Assembly (NCBI GenBank): GCA_002315235.1
Contig: DCGK01000052.1
Span: 1 to 9,251, forward strand
From: Ruminococcus sp. UBA1780
GTDB lineage: Bacteria; Bacillota; Clostridia; Oscillospirales; Ruminococcaceae
Length of the DNA stretch: 9,251 nucleotides
Direction: 5' to 3'
Both the position numbers and the translations under genes were made by a program. The stretch's first letter is position 1, and every line of letters begins with the position of its first letter. Of the stretch, positions 1 to 6,923 are shown in pieces. The notes beneath the pieces are model-generated. The model did no database searches, was not told the DNA's origin, and saw only the letters and a program-made list of their open reading frames with translations.

Positions 1-185
1 TCAATTTCCATCCAGTCAGAAACAGCGTGACGGTCTGACTTCTTACCCTTGACTGTACCGGCCTGATTGATGGCACCTCCGTACAGGAGAAATTTTTCTG
101 TAAGTGTTGTTTTACCGGCGTCCGGGTGAGAGATGATGGCGAATGTTCTTCTTCGCTTGATTTCTTTTTTTATCTGTGGATTCAA
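1..185 (-). CDS. prfC: Peptide chain release factor 3 (RF3), N-terminal part, runs off the left edge
   Basis: RF3 is a cytoplasmic translational GTPase that removes RF1 and RF2 from the ribosome after peptide release. Only the first 61 codons are present. They read from a TTG start into the basic stretch KEIKRRRTFAIISHPDAGKT, whose P-loop (SHPDAGKT, residues 19-26) has the SHPDAGKTT form seen in RF3. This is followed by LTEKFLLYGGAI, AGTVKGKK and SDWMEIE, which match the RF3 switch I region almost word for word (E. coli: AGTVKGRG, SDWMEME). The start is forced: the codon two before the TTG is an in-frame TAA, no ATG lies nearby, and GGAGG sits 8 bases ahead of the TTG. It is the last visible gene of the argS operon, 24 bases after the TerB/beta-helix gene. 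Later domains lie outside the window. Confidence 0.95.
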   Translation of the reverse strand, partial: MNPQIKKEIKRRRTFAIISHPDAGKTTLTEKFLLYGGAINQAGTVKGKKSDRHAVSDWMEI

Positions 186-193
186 GTGTTATT

Positions 194-198
194 CCTCC
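194..198 (-). promoter_or_regulatory. Ribosome binding site that fixes the TTG start of prfC
   Basis: GGAGG on the minus strand, 8 bases before TTG at 185-183. With the in-frame stop TAA at 191-189, it leaves TTG as the only plausible initiation codon. A TTG start may keep RF3 output low relative to the upstream genes (inference). Confidence 0.85.
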
Positions 199-209
199 GA
201 TTTTTTTTA

Positions 210-1394
210 TTACCTCAGCTCAACGCTGTCAACAAGCTTGTTGCGGTCGCCTCTGAAGGTTCCGTTGTCGTTGAAGAAAAGGTATGTGCCTCTGTTGCAT
301 CCGCTGAATGTGCAGTCATAGGCTTCGCATGAATTGTTGAAGCTTATGATACCTCCCTTGAAGCTGCCCTGTGCAAAGCAGTTTTCAAATGTGCATTCAC
401 GGAATGAAATATGATTAAGGTTTGTGGAACGTACTATTCCGCCTGTTGTGCTCTGGAACATTGTTTCATATCCGCAGTTTTTGAAAACTGATCTTGTGAC
501 GGTCAGTGAACTGTCGGGATTAAGATCAAATACACCGTCATTAACAAAGTTTGTGAATGTACAGTCATCAATGCTTATGTTAAGACAGCCGTGGAACCTG
601 AGACTTCCGCCGTTGACAAAATCACAGCTTCTGAATATAACTTCCTTTGCACAGCCGAAGCCGATATGGAAGTCATGAATCTGTGTCATGTTTGAAAGAT
701 CAATTCTGATATTTTCAAAAACAACAGTGTCACGGATAATTTCGCAGCTGTTGTAGTTTGCGGAATTACTTATTACAAGAACTCTTTTCGGTTCCAGAGT
801 TTCGTGCGTCATTGAGTAGAAATGCAGGCATTTTTCAGTATTTGCAATAGCACCGCAGACAAATTTTCTGGTGTAGCACAGAATGTGCCTGTAAAGGTCT
901 GAAGTGTCATTTTTGTTTGTTATTTCATATTTTTCAGTACTCTGTTCAAGAATTGATATTGCATAGCCGCAGAGTGTTTCGACATCCTGCTTTTTGATTT
1001 CAAGTGAGGCAGCAACCTCTGAAAGATAATCCACCTGTTTTTTGTTCAGGTTTCCTGTTGAACAGGCAATAAGCATACAGTCTATGAAAAATATAATTTC
1101 GAGATGCATGTTTTTACAGTTTCTAATAAACTCAGCTACCTTTTCAGGACTGAGCTCTCCGGAGCTTCTGATGTGATCCGAAATAACAGTAACAGCATTT
1201 GTACTGTCCATTACCCTTTTTATAAACTGAATCTGATTTTCTGTATCACTGTTTTCGTACTGGGCAGTGATGTAAAGCAGATCATAGTATGTGCTTTTAA
1301 AACGTTCGTCAGCCTTTTCAAGAGGATGTTCCTTAATGGAAGAACCCTGAAGAATGGTTTTGCTGAACAGTTCGTATACCTTGTTTGATTCCAT
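210..1394 (-). CDS. Uncharacterised protein: TerB-like helical N-terminus plus C-terminal right-handed beta-helix
   Basis: I do not recognise a named family for the whole protein (394 aa). Residues 1-195 look alpha-helical; 98-150 (FFIDCMLIACSTGNLNKKQV and on) resemble the TerB/tellurite-resistance helical fold, in which a hydrophobic helix is followed by a short loop and another amphipathic helix. Residues 204-390 carry irregular repeats of the parallel beta-helix kind, each with a C-x-F core: SCDFVN (256-261), DCTFTN (277-282), RSVFKN (301-306), ECTFEN (333-338), DCTFSG (360-365). There is no signal peptide or membrane segment, so it should be cytosolic, which is unusual for a beta-helix of this look. 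Cysteine is frequent: 11 between residues 217 and 366. The ATG at 1394 follows AAGGAAAGGA at normal spacing and lies 15 bases after the GTPase stop. It ends in tandem TAA TAA. The tight coupling suggests it works with the GTPase (inference). The domain calls are by eye. Confidence 0.72.
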   Translation of the reverse strand: MESNKVYELFSKTILQGSSIKEHPLEKADERFKSTYYDLLYITAQYENSDTENQIQFIKRVMDSTNAVTVISDHIRSSGELSPEKVAEFIRNCKNMHLEIIFFIDCMLIACSTGNLNKKQVDYLSEVAASLEIKKQDVETLCGYAISILEQSTEKYEITNKNDTSDLYRHILCYTRKFVCGAIANTEKCLHFYSMTHETLEPKRVLVISNSANYNSCEIIRDTVVFENIRIDLSNMTQIHDFHIGFGCAKEVIFRSCDFVNGGSLRFHGCLNISIDDCTFTNFVNDGVFDLNPDSSLTVTRSVFKNCGYETMFQSTTGGIVRSTNLNHISFRECTFENCFAQGSFKGGIISFNNSCEAYDCTFSGCNRGTYLFFNDNGTFRGDRNKLVDSVELR

Positions 1395-1409
1395 AGCGGC
1401 GTCCTTTCC

Positions 1410-3011
1410 TTAGCGTAATCTTCTTCTTGAAGGGAGTGATGAACTTCGTTCACGTCTTGAAGGTCTTTCAGGAACAGCTTCCTGTTTTTCTTCAGTTTCA
1501 GCTGCAGCCTGAAGCTCCGGTTCAGGTTCGCCCCGGCGTGATCTTGTGCTTCCTCTTCGCTTGCTTCTTGCTGAATGCTCATCATTTTTGCTTTCCCTGT
1601 CCTGTCCGGCCTCTTCATTCTTTGAAGCGGCTGCTGCGGGTTCATCCGGTACACTGAACATAGTTGATATAACGGAGCTTATTTCCCTTTTGTAGTCTGA
1701 CATTCTGGATGAAGCAGAAAAAACCGGCTTTATGTCCTTCATTTTGTCACTCAGAACAATGGAAACTGCATTTATGTATCTTTCGTATGCAGACATATCC
1801 ATCATGTTTCTGTCATTAAAGCTGCGGAACAGCTTTTCCGGATTAGGAACAGGCAGATCCGTAATTTTGATTTTGGACATGTCGATATTTTTAAGACGGT
1901 TTACAGGCTTCTGGGCTGATTCTACGGAAACAAAATCATTTTCCTGCTTTGCCGCTGAACTGCGTGTCTTTCTGCTTCCGAAGGCATTCGGAATATCGAG
2001 GATATTTCCGCTTGCTGTATGAATTTCAGGCATCAGCGCAGCTCTGAATTCTGATATTATTTTTGTGTTAGGCTGTGAATCGAATATTTTATCAAATTCC
2101 TGTGAAAAACTGATTACCGAAGGACTCTTGTCCCATCTGTCCAGATACGCAAGAATTTTGTATTTGTCGTATTTCTCAGGATGATTTTTTGAATAGGTCA
2201 GAACATCTATAAAATCAACGCCTCTTGCGGAGAGTATCTTCTTTGTTTTTTCTATTATTTCCGGCATGTCCTTCAGTCCTAACGCATCAGCCTTTGAAAT
2301 TATGATGAGCTTCGGAATTGCAGGATCAGTTTTCCTGAGTATACGAATATCATTGTCACTTATTCCCAGCGTACTGATATTGATATCAGCAAACCAGAGT
2401 ATGTAGTTTGATGTATTGATTCTCTGGATTATTTTCTGTTCATCTGACGAAATTTTTCCGCTGGTATTTTTTGTGTAGCCAGGGGTATCCATGAAGGCTA
2501 TATGCTTAAGCTCCGGAGATGACGCATAGGTGAGAATACTTGAAAACAGATGACCAAGTGACATGTCATCATTTTCCGAACCGGAAAATACAGCAGCGGC
2601 GTCTTCAGGATTCATCGTGACAAAATGATCGAATTTGTTAAGGCCGTAAACATACTGTGATGACCCGCATATAACGTATGCAGGAACAGCGGAATTTTCA
2701 TCCGTGTCAACAGGAAGAATTCCTCCGCTGTAGAGGGAATTGAAAAACGAAGATTTACCGGATGACGCTTTTCCGCACAGTGATACAATATTTTTGTTAA
2801 TCAGCTGCCTGTAGGCAGAGTATTCCTTTAGTCTTTCATAAGCTGATTCAAGTTTTGCACAGAGCTCAGGATGTGTATGGCAGAGTTCGGGAAGATATTT
2901 CTGCATAACATTTTTTACAGAAGAAATGTTTTTTTCAAACTCATCCTCGCTGCTGCAGCATCTTGTTATTTCACGAAGAAACGCCAGCTGCTTTTCACCT
3001 GATGAATCCAT
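1410..3011 (-). CDS. Uncharacterised dynamin-like P-loop GTPase with Arg/Ser-rich C-terminal tail
   Basis: Numbered from the GTG at 3014 (534 aa); the preferred ATG start makes 533 aa. Residues 1-70 are probably helical. The G domain follows: Walker A GKASSGKSSF (81-90) then FNSL, switch I region LPVDTDENSAVP (100-111), G3 DTPG (176-179), and G4 as SKAD (240-243) in place of NKxD. The layout GKSSFFNSL...LPV...AVP is that of the dynamin/Era-type G domain. The switch I position usually held by Thr-Thr reads Asn-Ser. After about residue 300 there is a short, possibly helical region, then a low-complexity tail from about 455 rich in Ala, Glu, Ser and Arg that ends in SRRRLR. No long dynamin stalk or membrane segment is visible, so membrane remodelling is not supported; a switch protein on RNA, ribosome or a partner is equally possible. 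It lies 38 bases after argS and 15 before the TerB/beta-helix gene, in one operon. Confidence 0.85.
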   Translation of the reverse strand: MDSSGEKQLAFLREITRCCSSEDEFEKNISSVKNVMQKYLPELCHTHPELCAKLESAYERLKEYSAYRQLINKNIVSLCGKASSGKSSFFNSLYSGGILPVDTDENSAVPAYVICGSSQYVYGLNKFDHFVTMNPEDAAAVFSGSENDDMSLGHLFSSILTYASSPELKHIAFMDTPGYTKNTSGKISSDEQKIIQRINTSNYILWFADINISTLGISDNDIRILRKTDPAIPKLIIISKADALGLKDMPEIIEKTKKILSARGVDFIDVLTYSKNHPEKYDKYKILAYLDRWDKSPSVISFSQEFDKIFDSQPNTKIISEFRAALMPEIHTASGNILDIPNAFGSRKTRSSAAKQENDFVSVESAQKPVNRLKNIDMSKIKITDLPVPNPEKLFRSFNDRNMMDMSAYERYINAVSIVLSDKMKDIKPVFSASSRMSDYKREISSVISTMFSVPDEPAAAASKNEEAGQDRESKNDEHSARSKRRGSTRSRRGEPEPELQAAAETEEKQEAVPERPSRRERSSSLPSRRRLR

Positions 3012-3018
3012 CACAGCA

Positions 3019-3023
3019 CCTCC
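3019..3023 (-). promoter_or_regulatory. Ribosome binding site of the GTPase gene
   Basis: GGAGG on the minus strand. It is 7 bases before ATG at 3011-3009 but only 4 before the in-frame GTG at 3014-3012, so the ATG is the better start although the frame stays open through the GTG. Confidence 0.75.
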
Positions 3024-3049
3024 ATTTTTTTTATAGTGAACGAAGAAAA

Positions 3050-4801
3050 TTACATGTTTTCAACCGGCTCAATTGCAAGAATATCAAGATGCTTAAGGAT
3101 AAGCTTTCTTGTAAATGCGATAAGTGAAATCCAGTCCTTCTTCTTTGATTCGTCAGTTTCACCGAGAATATGGTTGTCATGATAGAACTTCGAGAAGATT
3201 GCTGCAAGCCTGTACGCATTATCGCAGACATAGTTAGGCGCCTTTTCGTCGATAGCATGACGGAATACATCACCTGTGAGAAGAATGGCAAGAATGAGTT
3301 CACGTTCTGCATCTGTGTAAAGTCTGCTGACCTTCATGTCTGTATTTTCGGCGTTTGTCTTTTTGATGATAGAATTGATTCGTGTAATTGTATAGAGAAG
3401 GTAGGTACCTGTCTTTCCTTCAAATGAAAGGAACTTGTCTATATCGAAAATATAGTCCTTTGATCTGTGGTTGATAAGATCACCGAACTTAACCGCTGCA
3501 ATACCAACACGCTTGGCAATTTCGGTATGGTCTTCCTCTGATACAAACTCTGATGAGCGGAGCTTTTCAGCTGCGGCATTTGTTACTGTTTCGATAAGGT
3601 CTGAAAGCTTCATTACTCCGCCGTCACGTGTCTTGTAAGGTTTGCCGTCGCTGCCGTTCATTGTACCGAAACCAAGAAGCTCAAGTTCAGTTTCCGCAGG
3701 AACGAGTTCAGCCTTCTTTGCGCATCTGAATACCTGTGTGAAATGGAGATCCTGACGCTTGTCAACTACATACCAGATCTTTGAAGGTGAGAAGTCTCTG
3801 TTTCTCTGAATGATTGTAGCAAGGTCTGTTGTTGCATAGATGCTTGAATTATCAGACTTCTTTATGATTACAGGAGGCATCGGAGCCTTGTCGCTTTCAA
3901 GTTCAACGTCAACTACCATAGCACCTTCACTTTCGTGGAGAAGCTTTTTGTCTGTGAGAATCTGAACGAGTTCGTCAATGTATCTGTCAGCATCACTTTC
4001 GCCGTACCAGAGGTCGAAGTCAACGCCGAGCTTTTCGTAGTTGCCCTTAAGGTCATTTACAGAAACACGTAGAATTTCCTTCCATACTGCGATATATCCC
4101 GGTCTTCCGTTCTGAAGATCTGCAGTGAACTGGTGAGCTTTGATTTTGAAGGCTTCGTCAGTTTTGCTCTTCTGGCTTGCAAAAGGATAGATTTCGTTGA
4201 GCATGTCAGCTGTAAGCTCAGGGACTGTACCCTCAGTAAAGTCTTCCTTAAAGCATTCCCATGAAGGATTTCTTTCCTCAAGCTCAGCAATAACAAGACC
4301 AATCTGAAGACCCCAGTCACCGAGATGCACATCAGAAACTACCTTGTAGCCGCATTCGCGTGCAAGTCTCTTAAGTGACTCACCGATGATTGCAGAACGA
4401 AGATGTCCGATATGGAGCGGCTTTGCAACGTTTGGTCCGCCGTAGTCAATAACTATTGTTTCGTCGTTTCCTGTCTGAGGAATTCCGAGATGTTCATCAT
4501 CAGCTACTTTTCCGAGAAGCTCAACAAGATATTCATCTGTAACAGTCATGTTGATAAAGCCAGGCTTTGCAACTTCAACGCTGAGAAAAACAGGATTTTC
4601 AGCAAGAACATTCTTTACTTCTTCAGCAATGATAAAAGGAGCTTTTCTGAACTGCTTTGCCGCAGCGAATGAGCCGTTGCACTGGAACTGACAGAGATCC
4701 ATTCGGTCAGAAACAAATACAGTACCGAGTGAGCGTTCGTATCCGCATTTTTCAAAAGCATCGGAAACAGTTTCTGTTAATATCTGAGTAATTGTCTTCA
4801 T
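3050..4801 (-). CDS. argS: Arginyl-tRNA synthetase
   Basis: Class I aminoacyl-tRNA synthetase that charges tRNA-Arg with arginine in the cytoplasm. From the ATG chosen here it is 583 aa, close to the usual length. The N-terminal add-on domain (about 1-110) is followed by YGGPNVAKPLHIGHLRSA with the HIGH signature at 130-133, then HLGDWGLQIG (159-168), YATTDLATI (322-330) and YVVDKRQDLHF. The KMSKS-equivalent loop is KPYKTRDGGVMKLSDL (387-402), the degenerate form also found in E. coli ArgRS. The C-terminal helical anticodon-binding domain ends in PVENM, like the usual PxxM end. The ATG at 4801 has AAGGTGG 8 bases upstream; the in-frame GTG four codons earlier overlaps that site and is rejected. 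It is first in a four-gene operon ending in prfC. No T-box leader fits: the predicted leader is only about 40 bases. Confidence 0.97.
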   Translation of the reverse strand: MKTITQILTETVSDAFEKCGYERSLGTVFVSDRMDLCQFQCNGSFAAAKQFRKAPFIIAEEVKNVLAENPVFLSVEVAKPGFINMTVTDEYLVELLGKVADDEHLGIPQTGNDETIVIDYGGPNVAKPLHIGHLRSAIIGESLKRLARECGYKVVSDVHLGDWGLQIGLVIAELEERNPSWECFKEDFTEGTVPELTADMLNEIYPFASQKSKTDEAFKIKAHQFTADLQNGRPGYIAVWKEILRVSVNDLKGNYEKLGVDFDLWYGESDADRYIDELVQILTDKKLLHESEGAMVVDVELESDKAPMPPVIIKKSDNSSIYATTDLATIIQRNRDFSPSKIWYVVDKRQDLHFTQVFRCAKKAELVPAETELELLGFGTMNGSDGKPYKTRDGGVMKLSDLIETVTNAAAEKLRSSEFVSEEDHTEIAKRVGIAAVKFGDLINHRSKDYIFDIDKFLSFEGKTGTYLLYTITRINSIIKKTNAENTDMKVSRLYTDAERELILAILLTGDVFRHAIDEKAPNYVCDNAYRLAAIFSKFYHDNHILGETDESKKKDWISLIAFTRKLILKHLDILAIEPVENM

Positions 4802-4809
4802 TATGTATT

Positions 4810-4816
4810 CCACCTT
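4810..4816 (-). promoter_or_regulatory. Ribosome binding site of argS
   Basis: AAGGTGG on the minus strand, 8 bases before ATG at 4801-4799. It decides the start, because the alternative GTG (4813-4811) lies inside it. Confidence 0.75.
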
Positions 4817-4848
4817 AAAACAATTTTTGTTTAAACATTATCTATTTC

Positions 4849-4877
4849 ATGATACCATATTTTCAGCAGTTTTGCAA
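4849..4877 (-). promoter_or_regulatory. Predicted sigma-A promoter of the argS operon
   Basis: On the minus strand, -35 TTGCAA (4877-4872), a 17-base spacer, and -10 TATCAT (4854-4849). Transcription should begin near 4842, giving a leader of about 40 bases. The -35 matches 4 of 6 consensus bases and the -10 matches 5 of 6. Confidence 0.6.
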
Positions 4878-4926
4878 TATTTATCATTGATAATCTTTGT
4901 GCTCTGACAAACGGGAATTTTATATA

Positions 4927-4955
4927 TTGATAATATTACTGATAAATGATATAAT
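4927..4955 (+). promoter_or_regulatory. Predicted sigma-A promoter of miaA
   Basis: -35 TTGATA (4927-4932), a 17-base spacer, and a perfect -10 TATAAT (4950-4955). The start should fall near 4962, about 40 bases before the ATG. It lies back-to-back with the argS promoter, with about 50 bases between the two -35 boxes. Confidence 0.75.
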
Positions 4956-5000
4956 CAAATAGATTGATTTCCTTTAGTAAAATAACAGGAGTGTAGGATA

Positions 5001-5900
5001 ATGAATAAGCTTCTTGTAATAACAGGTCCGACAGCATCAGGAAAGAGCGGGCTTGGTATTGAACTTGCAAAAATATACGGTGCGGAAATTATTTCTGCTG
5101 ACTCAAGACAGGTCTTCAGGGGACTTGATATAGGTTCGGGAAAGGTAACGCCTGAGGAGACGGAGGGGGTTCCTCATCATCTGCTTGATGTTGCACAGCC
5201 TAATGATTTCTTTTCTGTTATGGATTTTCAGAAGATGGCATATACGGCTGCTGACGATATTATCTCAAGAAATGTCAAAGCATTCATGGTAGGCGGGACA
5301 GGACTTTATGTAAACTCAGTTGTTGACGGGTACAACATCATGGAAAAGAAGATTGACCCTGAGCTGAGAAATGAAGTTGCATCCAGAACTATCGGGGAGC
5401 TTATTTCTTTCCTTGAGGAGAGAAATCCTGAATCACTGAAAAAGCTTGACCTGAAGAACAAGAGACGTCTTGAAAGAGCAGTGGAACGTGTGCTGCTCGG
5501 ATATACGGAAGAACCGGTAAATACACCAAGATATGAGACTCTTGTTCTCGGAACGGACTGGCCACGTGAAATGCTTTATGAACGTATCAGACAGAGACTG
5601 GATGCCCGTCTTGAGCAGGGGATGATTGATGAGGTTTCAGGACTCAGGGCTGACGGCGCGACTGATGAATTTCTCTATGGACTTGGACTCGAGTACAGAT
5701 ACATTCTTATGTATCTGAGAAATGAATTTGAAAGCTTTCAGGCTTTTTATGACAAGCTTTTCATGGAAATCAGACATCTCGCCAAGGAGCAGATGACATG
5801 GTTCAGAAAAAGAAAGGATATTGTCTGGCTTGATATGACAGGTAATCCGCTTGAAGAAGCTGTAAAACTGACAGATGAATTCTATTCCTGCCTTTCATAA
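5001..5900 (+). CDS. miaA: tRNA dimethylallyltransferase (tRNA A37 isopentenyltransferase)
   Basis: MiaA transfers the dimethylallyl group from dimethylallyl diphosphate to N6 of adenosine 37 in tRNAs that read UNN codons. The protein is 299 aa, within the family's range. The P-loop GPTASGKS is at 9-16, followed by AEIISADSRQVFRGLDIGSG (28-47) with the conserved D-S-x-Q core, GVPHHLLDV (56-64), the FSVxDFQ segment (71-77) and VGGTGLYV (97-104). The C-terminal part has YGLGLEYRYI and ends in the tRNA-binding EQMTWFRKR. The ATG is preceded by AGGAG at 9 bases. It is monocistronic, with its own promoter and a strong terminator. It needs the product of the MEP pathway, to which the convergent ispE belongs. 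Confidence 0.97.
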   Translation: MNKLLVITGPTASGKSGLGIELAKIYGAEIISADSRQVFRGLDIGSGKVTPEETEGVPHHLLDVAQPNDFFSVMDFQKMAYTAADDIISRNVKAFMVGGTGLYVNSVVDGYNIMEKKIDPELRNEVASRTIGELISFLEERNPESLKKLDLKNKRRLERAVERVLLGYTEEPVNTPRYETLVLGTDWPREMLYERIRQRLDARLEQGMIDEVSGLRADGATDEFLYGLGLEYRYILMYLRNEFESFQAFYDKLFMEIRHLAKEQMTWFRKRKDIVWLDMTGNPLEEAVKLTDEFYSCLS

Positions 5901-5961
5901 CATACGGTACAGTAATCTTTGCCTGCGGAGCGCCGGCAGCGCAGCTGACCGTTATTACAGT

Positions 5962-6017
5962 AAAACAGCATCCGGGAAAGAAGTGAATTGTTACTTCTTT
6001 CCCGGATGCTGTTTTTT
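5962..6017. terminator. Bidirectional rho-independent terminator between miaA and ispE
   Basis: Arms 5962-5984 and 5993-6015 are a perfect 23-bp inverted repeat with core AGCATCCGGGAAAGAAGT; one G-T and one A-T pair can extend it to leave a 4-base loop. On the plus strand the right arm runs into six Ts (6012-6017). On the minus strand there is a run of four Ts, weaker but usable. It sits 61 bases after the miaA stop and 13 bases beyond the ispE stop, so it most likely ends both convergent units. Confidence 0.92.
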
Positions 6018-6030
6018 ATTCGGTTTCGTA

Positions 6031-6909
6031 TCAGAAAAATGTATTTCTGTCACTGCAGATATTTGTACAGAGCTGAGCAAAAGGATATTTATCCGAAAGC
6101 TCATTTACAGCAGCCTGCGCAGCAGCTTTGTCTGTGAAAATACCGAAAACGGCAGCACCGCTGCCGGTCATCATCGTTCCTGATGTGCCGTGCTTCTTCA
6201 TGATATTTCGTATGTCTGCTATATCATCAGGCAGATATGTAAGTTCGAATGTGTTAAGCGCATGATTCATAACTTCTGTTATGCTGTCACCGGAGCATGC
6301 TCTGAGAATTTCGGCAGTGTTCTGATGAGGAACACTTTCAAGTGAGTCAATTTCCCTGTAGGCCTGAGGAGTTGAAACACCTGCACTGCCTTTTGCAACA
6401 GCAATAAAATGCTCTGAAAGAGGGGAGAGTACTGTTATTCTGTCACCGATTCCTGTAATATGCGCAAGTCCTCCGTCGATGAAGAAAGGTGTGTCAGCAC
6501 CCGAACGTACAGATATTCTTCTTAGTTCATCACCTGAAAGTTCCGTTCCGAACATCTGATTGAGAATACGGAAAACACCTGCTGCATTTGTACTTCCGCC
6601 GCCCATTCCTGCCTGACTCGGTATATTCTTTTCAATATGAATGTTTATTCCCGGATTAGAAATTCCTGTTTCGTTAAAGAAAATATCTGCCGCCTTGTAA
6701 ACTATATTGCTTTCGTCACACGGAATTTCCGGAACACTGCATGAGACAGTAATTTTTCCGGAATTGTTTTTTTCAACTGTAACAGTATCATAAACCGACA
6801 GTTCCTCAAATATGCTGTCGATATTGTGGTAACCGTCAGGTCTTTTTTCCGTAACGTCAAGTGTAAGATTGATTTTTGCGTATGTTTTTACTGAAAGTCT
6901 GTTTATCAT
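6031..6909 (-). CDS. ispE: 4-diphosphocytidyl-2-C-methyl-D-erythritol kinase
   Basis: IspE phosphorylates the 2-hydroxyl of CDP-methylerythritol with ATP, a step of the MEP pathway to isopentenyl and dimethylallyl diphosphate. It is a cytoplasmic GHMP kinase of 292 aa, the normal size. The N-terminus has YAKINLTLDV (10-19) with the active-site Lys12, then RPDGYHNIDSIF (23-34). The glycine-rich ATP loop is PSQAGMGGGSTNAA (97-110), a Met-containing form of the usual GLGGGSSDAA. The catalytic Asp is D139 in SGADTPFF (136-143). The C-terminal GHMP motif is MTGSGAAVFGIF (247-258). The ATG has AAGGAG 9 bases upstream and lies 14 bases after the stop of the PHP gene, so the two are cotranscribed. 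The long hairpin at 5962-6017 ends the unit. Confidence 0.96.
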   Translation of the reverse strand: MINRLSVKTYAKINLTLDVTEKRPDGYHNIDSIFEELSVYDTVTVEKNNSGKITVSCSVPEIPCDESNIVYKAADIFFNETGISNPGINIHIEKNIPSQAGMGGGSTNAAGVFRILNQMFGTELSGDELRRISVRSGADTPFFIDGGLAHITGIGDRITVLSPLSEHFIAVAKGSAGVSTPQAYREIDSLESVPHQNTAEILRACSGDSITEVMNHALNTFELTYLPDDIADIRNIMKKHGTSGTMMTGSGAAVFGIFTDKAAAQAAVNELSDKYPFAQLCTNICSDRNTFF

Positions 6910-6923
6910 TCTGGTTTACTCCT

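Noticed and set aside
1220..1654. Minus-strand frame of 144 codons across the GTPase/TerB gene junction
   Set aside because: It is an alternate frame of two well-supported genes, with no ribosome site and no recognisable motif.
4802..4813. GTG-initiated extension of argS by four codons
   Set aside because: The GTG lies inside the AAGGTGG ribosome site, and the ATG at 4801 has ideal spacing.
4802..4998. T-box or other riboswitch upstream of argS
   Set aside because: The best promoter leaves a leader of about 40 bases, too short for a T-box, and no T-box core sequence or terminator was seen.
5920..5945. GC-rich small hairpin (CTGCG...CGCAG) after miaA as a terminator or small RNA
   Set aside because: It has only 5 pairs around a long loop and no T run; the strong terminator lies just beyond.
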